Shown: positions 50,082 through 52,924 of the stretch, in pieces
Numbering within the stretch: the stretch's first letter is position 1
Layout: the number at the start of each line of letters is the position of its first letter
NCBI GenBank assembly: GCA_028279305.1
Contig: JANQOA010000351.1
Coordinates: forward strand, 1-52,924
Source of the DNA: Pseudomonadales bacterium
GTDB lineage: Bacteria; Pseudomonadota; Gammaproteobacteria; Pseudomonadales; Azotimanducaceae
Direction: 5' to 3'
DNA length: 52,924 bases
Notes under the pieces: model-generated
The model's database searches: none
What the model was told of the DNA's origin: nothing
Seen by the model: only the letters and a program-made list of their open reading frames with translations
Position numbers and translations under genes: made by a program

Positions 50082-50897
50082 ATGGTTCGACACAGATTCA
50101 GGCTTGGGCTGGCACTGATCCTGCTGGTCTGGGTAAATTTGGCCGGGGCTGACGGCGACAACCGCGGCCGGCAGATCTTCGTGGAGATTGACCAGCGCCA
50201 CAACAGTAACTATCAGGATTTTGAAGTGGGCCTGCGCATGGTCCTGACTACCCGGCGCGGCAAGCAGACCGAACGGCAGCTGCGCATCCGCCAGTTGGAA
50301 AAAGCGGACGACGGCGACAAAGTGATGGTGGTCTTCGACCAGCCGGCCAGTATCCGCGGCACTGCGTTGTTAACCCACACGCACCTGCAGCGGCCCGACG
50401 ATCAGTGGCTGTTTCTGCCGGCGCTGGAGCGGGTAAAAAAAATTGCCTCGCGCAACAAAAGCGGCGCGTTTGTCGGCAGCGAATTTTCTTATGAAGACTT
50501 AACCGCACCCGAGGTTGACAAGTACACCTACCGTTTGCTGCGCGAAGAAACCTGCCGGCAGCAGTTTTGCGCGGTGGTGGAGCGCATTGCCAAAGACCGT
50601 TTCAGCGGCTACAGCCGGGAAATCCATTGGGTGGATGTTGAGCAGTTCCGCACCTGGAAGGTGGAGTATTACGCCAAGCGCGGCGACAAGTTGTTTAAGG
50701 TGCTGACCCTGGATCAGCACCGCAACTATGCGATTGCGGAACAGAATCCGCCCCGGCTGTGGCGGCCGCACCTGATGCGGATGGAGAACCTGCGCACCGG
50801 CAACCAAACGGAATTGCGCTGGGACAACTATCAATTTGCACGTGGATTTACCGATGACCGGGAATTCAGCGTGAGCAGCTTACGCCGTGCGCGGTAA
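50082..50897 (+). CDS. LolA-like outer membrane lipoprotein-sorting protein family
   Basis: A 271-residue exported protein with a signal peptide ending at VNLAGA. The LolA-like fold (PF17131 type) is visible in GLRMVLTTRRGKQTERQLRIRQL, VMVVFDQPASIRGTALLTHTH, DDQWLFLPALERVKKIASRNKSGAFVGSEFSYEDL. Such genes usually accompany RND/MMPL transporters and act in periplasmic lipid or lipoprotein transfer. Here the partner is the SPOR-barrel gene, whose GTG start overlaps its stop by 11 bp. Confidence 0.87.
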   Translation: MVRHRFRLGLALILLVWVNLAGADGDNRGRQIFVEIDQRHNSNYQDFEVGLRMVLTTRRGKQTERQLRIRQLEKADDGDKVMVVFDQPASIRGTALLTHTHLQRPDDQWLFLPALERVKKIASRNKSGAFVGSEFSYEDLTAPEVDKYTYRLLREETCRQQFCAVVERIAKDRFSGYSREIHWVDVEQFRTWKVEYYAKRGDKLFKVLTLDQHRNYAIAEQNPPRLWRPHLMRMENLRTGNQTELRWDNYQFARGFTDDREFSVSSLRRAR

Positions 50898-52740
50898 TTT
50901 CCTGTCGCTGGTGCTGGTCATGGCCGCCGCGGCTGCACCGGCGCCCGCTGTCGCTGAGCAATTGGTGTTCGGCAGTTTCCGCGGTGAAACCAATGCGCGG
51001 AACTGGGCGAACAAACTCAGCACCACCTTTGCGGAGACATTTGAGATTCAGGAACACCTGCAGGGTGACGTGCTGTGGTACCGGGTCGTGTCTCCGGACC
51101 TGGCGGAAGACAAGCTGACCGTGTTGAAACGGCGCGCGGACGCGGATGGTATCCGTTATTGGCGCCTGCTGCAGAACGATGCCGGGCGGCAAACCGGCGG
51201 CAGCCGCAAAACTCCGCCCCTGGGGGGTGCGCGTCTCGTTCCGCCCGCCGGAGTACCTGCTGAAGCGGAAGCCCCGGCAGCGGACAGCGGGGCAACAAGC
51301 GCTCCGGCACCGGCGGCTGCTGATCCCGCCGCCTCGGATGCCGCCGCGCCTGATTCGGACTTCCCCGATCCCGCCGCCCCTGATCCCGCCGCGGCTCTTG
51401 ATCCCGCCACGGCTCTTGATCCCGCCACGGCTCTTGATTCCGCCGCTGCTCTTGATTCCGCCGCGGCGCTGGAACAACCACCGGCGGCTGCTGGACCGTC
51501 TGCCGGGGCCGAAGCCGTTGCACCGGCCGCACCAGCAGCCCCCGCCGGCGCGCAGAACAGGGCGCGGGCAGGCCGCTGGGCGGCGGAGTGGGACCTGGGG
51601 GTGCAGAACCGTTCGTTTGCGGACAGCGGCGTATTCGGCCAGGACCGTTACGAAGGCAGCCTCAGCCTGCAGGCGGAATTTTTCCGCGGCTGGCAGAACG
51701 ACCGCCACAGCATCACGTTCACCCCGTTTGTGCGCCTGGACAGCGCGGACAACGAACGTACCCACGCAGACGTCCGCGAACTGTATTACAGCCTGGTTGG
51801 CGACAACTGGGACCTGCACGTGGGCGCGCGCCGGGTGTTCTGGGGCGTCACCGAATTTCATCACCTGATCGATATTGTCAACCAGACGGATCTGATAGAA
51901 AACATCGACACTGAAGACAAACTCGGTCAACCCATGGTCCAGCTCACCCTGGTGCGGGATTGGGGGATACTTGACCTATACGCCCTCACCGGCTTCCGCG
52001 AACGCACCTTTCCCGGCCGTGACGGCCGCTTACGCCTGCCGTTTACGGTGTCCAATCACGCTGCCTTCGAATCCGGCGCGGAACAGCAGCGCATCGACGC
52101 TGCGCTGCGCTGGTCCCACCATCTGGGACCGGTGGAAATTGGCGTGCACCACTTTTCCGGCACCAGCCGCGAGCCGCTGCTGTTTGCCGGCGTGGACGAA
52201 CGCGGGCGCCGGGAATTGCAGCCGTTCTATCCGGTGATCGATCAGACCGGGCTGGACGCCCAGGCGTTCTACGGTGACTGGGCGTTCAAGTTTGAAGGTT
52301 TCAGCCGCAGCGGTTTCGGCGAGCGGTACGAAGCTTTTAACATCGGCTTCGAAAGGACCCTGGTGGGGGTGATGAACAGCCGTGCGGATCTGGGCATAGT
52401 GGCGGAATACATGTACGACGAGCGGGATGAGGCGGCGGTGAACACGCTGTTCGAAAATGATGTCGCCCTCGGCGGCCGTTTGCAGTTGAATGACTTTGCT
52501 GATACCCAGGCTTTGCTGGGTATAATATTCGACACCCGCAACAGCGACTACGTGATCAGCCTTGAAGCCTCCACCCGCCTGGCGGACAGCTGGCTGTTCA
52601 GCCTGGAGGGCAGGGTGTTTGGCGGCGGGGAAACCCTGGATACCTCAGCACCGTTGGACGTGTTGTTGTCACCGGATTATAAAAGTGCGTTTTTGCAGCA
52701 GGACGACTATCTGCAATTGGAACTGACCAAGTTCTTCTGA
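50887..52740 (+). CDS. SPOR-like domain plus outer-membrane beta-barrel
   Basis: A 617-residue protein. Signal peptide to AVA (1-23). Residues 24-97 look like a SPOR domain (LVFGSFRGETNARNWANKL, VLWYRVVSP, ADGIRYWRLL), which binds peptidoglycan. Residues 100-230 are an Ala/Pro/Asp linker including an 18-bp repeat. Residues about 230-617 are a beta-barrel (WDLGVQNRSFADSGVFGQD, aromatic girdle residues, ending LELTKFF with a terminal Phe, the BAM signal). It starts with GTG at 50887 inside the upstream gene. A SPOR domain fused to an outer-membrane barrel is unusual. It probably acts with the LolA-like protein. Confidence 0.82.
   Translation: MRGNFLSLVLVMAAAAAPAPAVAEQLVFGSFRGETNARNWANKLSTTFAETFEIQEHLQGDVLWYRVVSPDLAEDKLTVLKRRADADGIRYWRLLQNDAGRQTGGSRKTPPLGGARLVPPAGVPAEAEAPAADSGATSAPAPAAADPAASDAAAPDSDFPDPAAPDPAAALDPATALDPATALDSAAALDSAAALEQPPAAAGPSAGAEAVAPAAPAAPAGAQNRARAGRWAAEWDLGVQNRSFADSGVFGQDRYEGSLSLQAEFFRGWQNDRHSITFTPFVRLDSADNERTHADVRELYYSLVGDNWDLHVGARRVFWGVTEFHHLIDIVNQTDLIENIDTEDKLGQPMVQLTLVRDWGILDLYALTGFRERTFPGRDGRLRLPFTVSNHAAFESGAEQQRIDAALRWSHHLGPVEIGVHHFSGTSREPLLFAGVDERGRRELQPFYPVIDQTGLDAQAFYGDWAFKFEGFSRSGFGERYEAFNIGFERTLVGVMNSRADLGIVAEYMYDERDEAAVNTLFENDVALGGRLQLNDFADTQALLGIIFDTRNSDYVISLEASTRLADSWLFSLEGRVFGGGETLDTSAPLDVLLSPDYKSAFLQQDDYLQLELTKFF
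51361..51468. repeat. 18-bp tandem repeat coding for the linker
   Basis: Five units of 18 bp (51379-51468, consensus CTTGATCCCGCCACGGCT) and one diverged unit (51361-51378) code for LDPATA-like hexapeptides, positions about 159-194 of the SPOR-barrel protein. Units 2 and 3 are identical, which points to recent duplication. Confidence 0.9.
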
Positions 52741-52796
52741 CTGGCGTTGCCGCCTGCAAGCCGTGAACTGACAAGCTAACCGGGATCTGTCTGTTA

Positions 52797-52924
52797 ATGG
52801 ATCAGATTGTTGAATATATCGGCGCCCACCGCTGGGTGGCGGAAGTCTTTTTTATTGTACTGGCCACCGCTGTGGTGCGGCTGGTCGTTAAGCTGCTGTT
52901 CGACCGCCTCGCCCGCCAGCTGGA
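52797..52924 (+). CDS. MscS-like mechanosensitive channel (3' partial)
   Basis: The last 128 bases open an ATG frame that runs off the window. The 42 residues MDQIVEYIGAHRWVAEVFF to FDRLARQL form a hydrophobic first helix followed by an amphipathic RLVVKLLFDRLARQL, typical of the start of MscS/YbdG-type channels. It lies 56 bp after the SPOR-barrel stop, so it may be part of the same transcript. Assignment rests on this short N-terminus only. Confidence 0.5.
   Translation, partial: MDQIVEYIGAHRWVAEVFFIVLATAVVRLVVKLLFDRLARQL

Noticed and set aside
51146-51868. Pro/Leu/Ile-rich repeated frame (LLIPPR units) on the plus strand, and a GGIKSR-repeat frame on the minus strand
   Set aside because: Both arise from reading the 18-bp repeat of the SPOR-barrel gene in other frames; neither has a start signal or domain.

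Overview
The window is a dense, GC-rich (about 60% by eye) bacterial chromosome segment of roughly 50 genes on both strands. Many genes overlap by 4 bp (ATGA, GTGA or TTGA junctions). I see no rRNA, tRNA, CRISPR array, insertion sequence or phage gene, and no stretch over 300 bases without a gene. The gene content points to a gammaproteobacterium. The topA-lexA neighbourhood, E. coli-type TatD, Slt, PepN and the MoxR/DUF58/DUF4381/VWA/BatD operon suggest the Pseudomonadales/Cellvibrionales side, perhaps a marine heterotroph. That placement is inference.

Layout. 1-7823 (+): a catabolic block with a partial 2-hydroxyacid dehydrogenase, a membrane protein, an SDR, an MFS carrier, a CPBP protease, an acyl-CoA dehydrogenase and a kinase carrying a C-terminal DUF6285-like domain. 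The last two look like the bacterial counterpart of ACAD10/11 and LvaA/B/C, which handle 4-hydroxyacyl-CoA. A YbaN-like gene sits opposite. 7820-12794 (-, with one + Nudix gene): a molybdopterin oxidoreductase, a PLP enzyme, a PfkB kinase and a small membrane protein. 13050-16130: two uncharacterised proteins, a zinc alcohol dehydrogenase and a FrnE-type DsbA protein. 16249-21949: a ColR-like response regulator and its kinase in tail-to-tail genes, then DUF2878, DUF6134, lipocalin, SCO, AhpD-like and small membrane genes. Direct repeats of TTTCAC with 11-bp period precede three of these units, suggesting one local regulon. 21946-26865: zinc ribbon, cysE, nadK, a MobA-like transferase with XdhC, and DUF2797.

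26914-36560: pepN, then the convergent six-gene MoxR/VWA/BatD operon. 36752-39335: DUF2835, an Amt transporter with a near-consensus NtrC site, and a DUF5610-like protein. 39320-42094 (-): a translationally coupled four-gene operon of a C39-like peptidase, a small membrane protein, a GNAT acetyltransferase and a Ddl-family ATP-grasp ligase. This is the strongest candidate for an under-described system. 42246-45711: a glutaredoxin-like protein, TatD with a repeat-encoded tail, the lytic transglycosylase Slt and UspA. 45841-49965: a conserved membrane protein, topA behind a consensus sigma70 promoter and a structured leader, and lexA with two SOS boxes. 50082-52924: a LolA-like protein, an unusual SPOR-plus-beta-barrel outer-membrane protein with an 18-bp repeat linker, and the start of an MscS-like channel.
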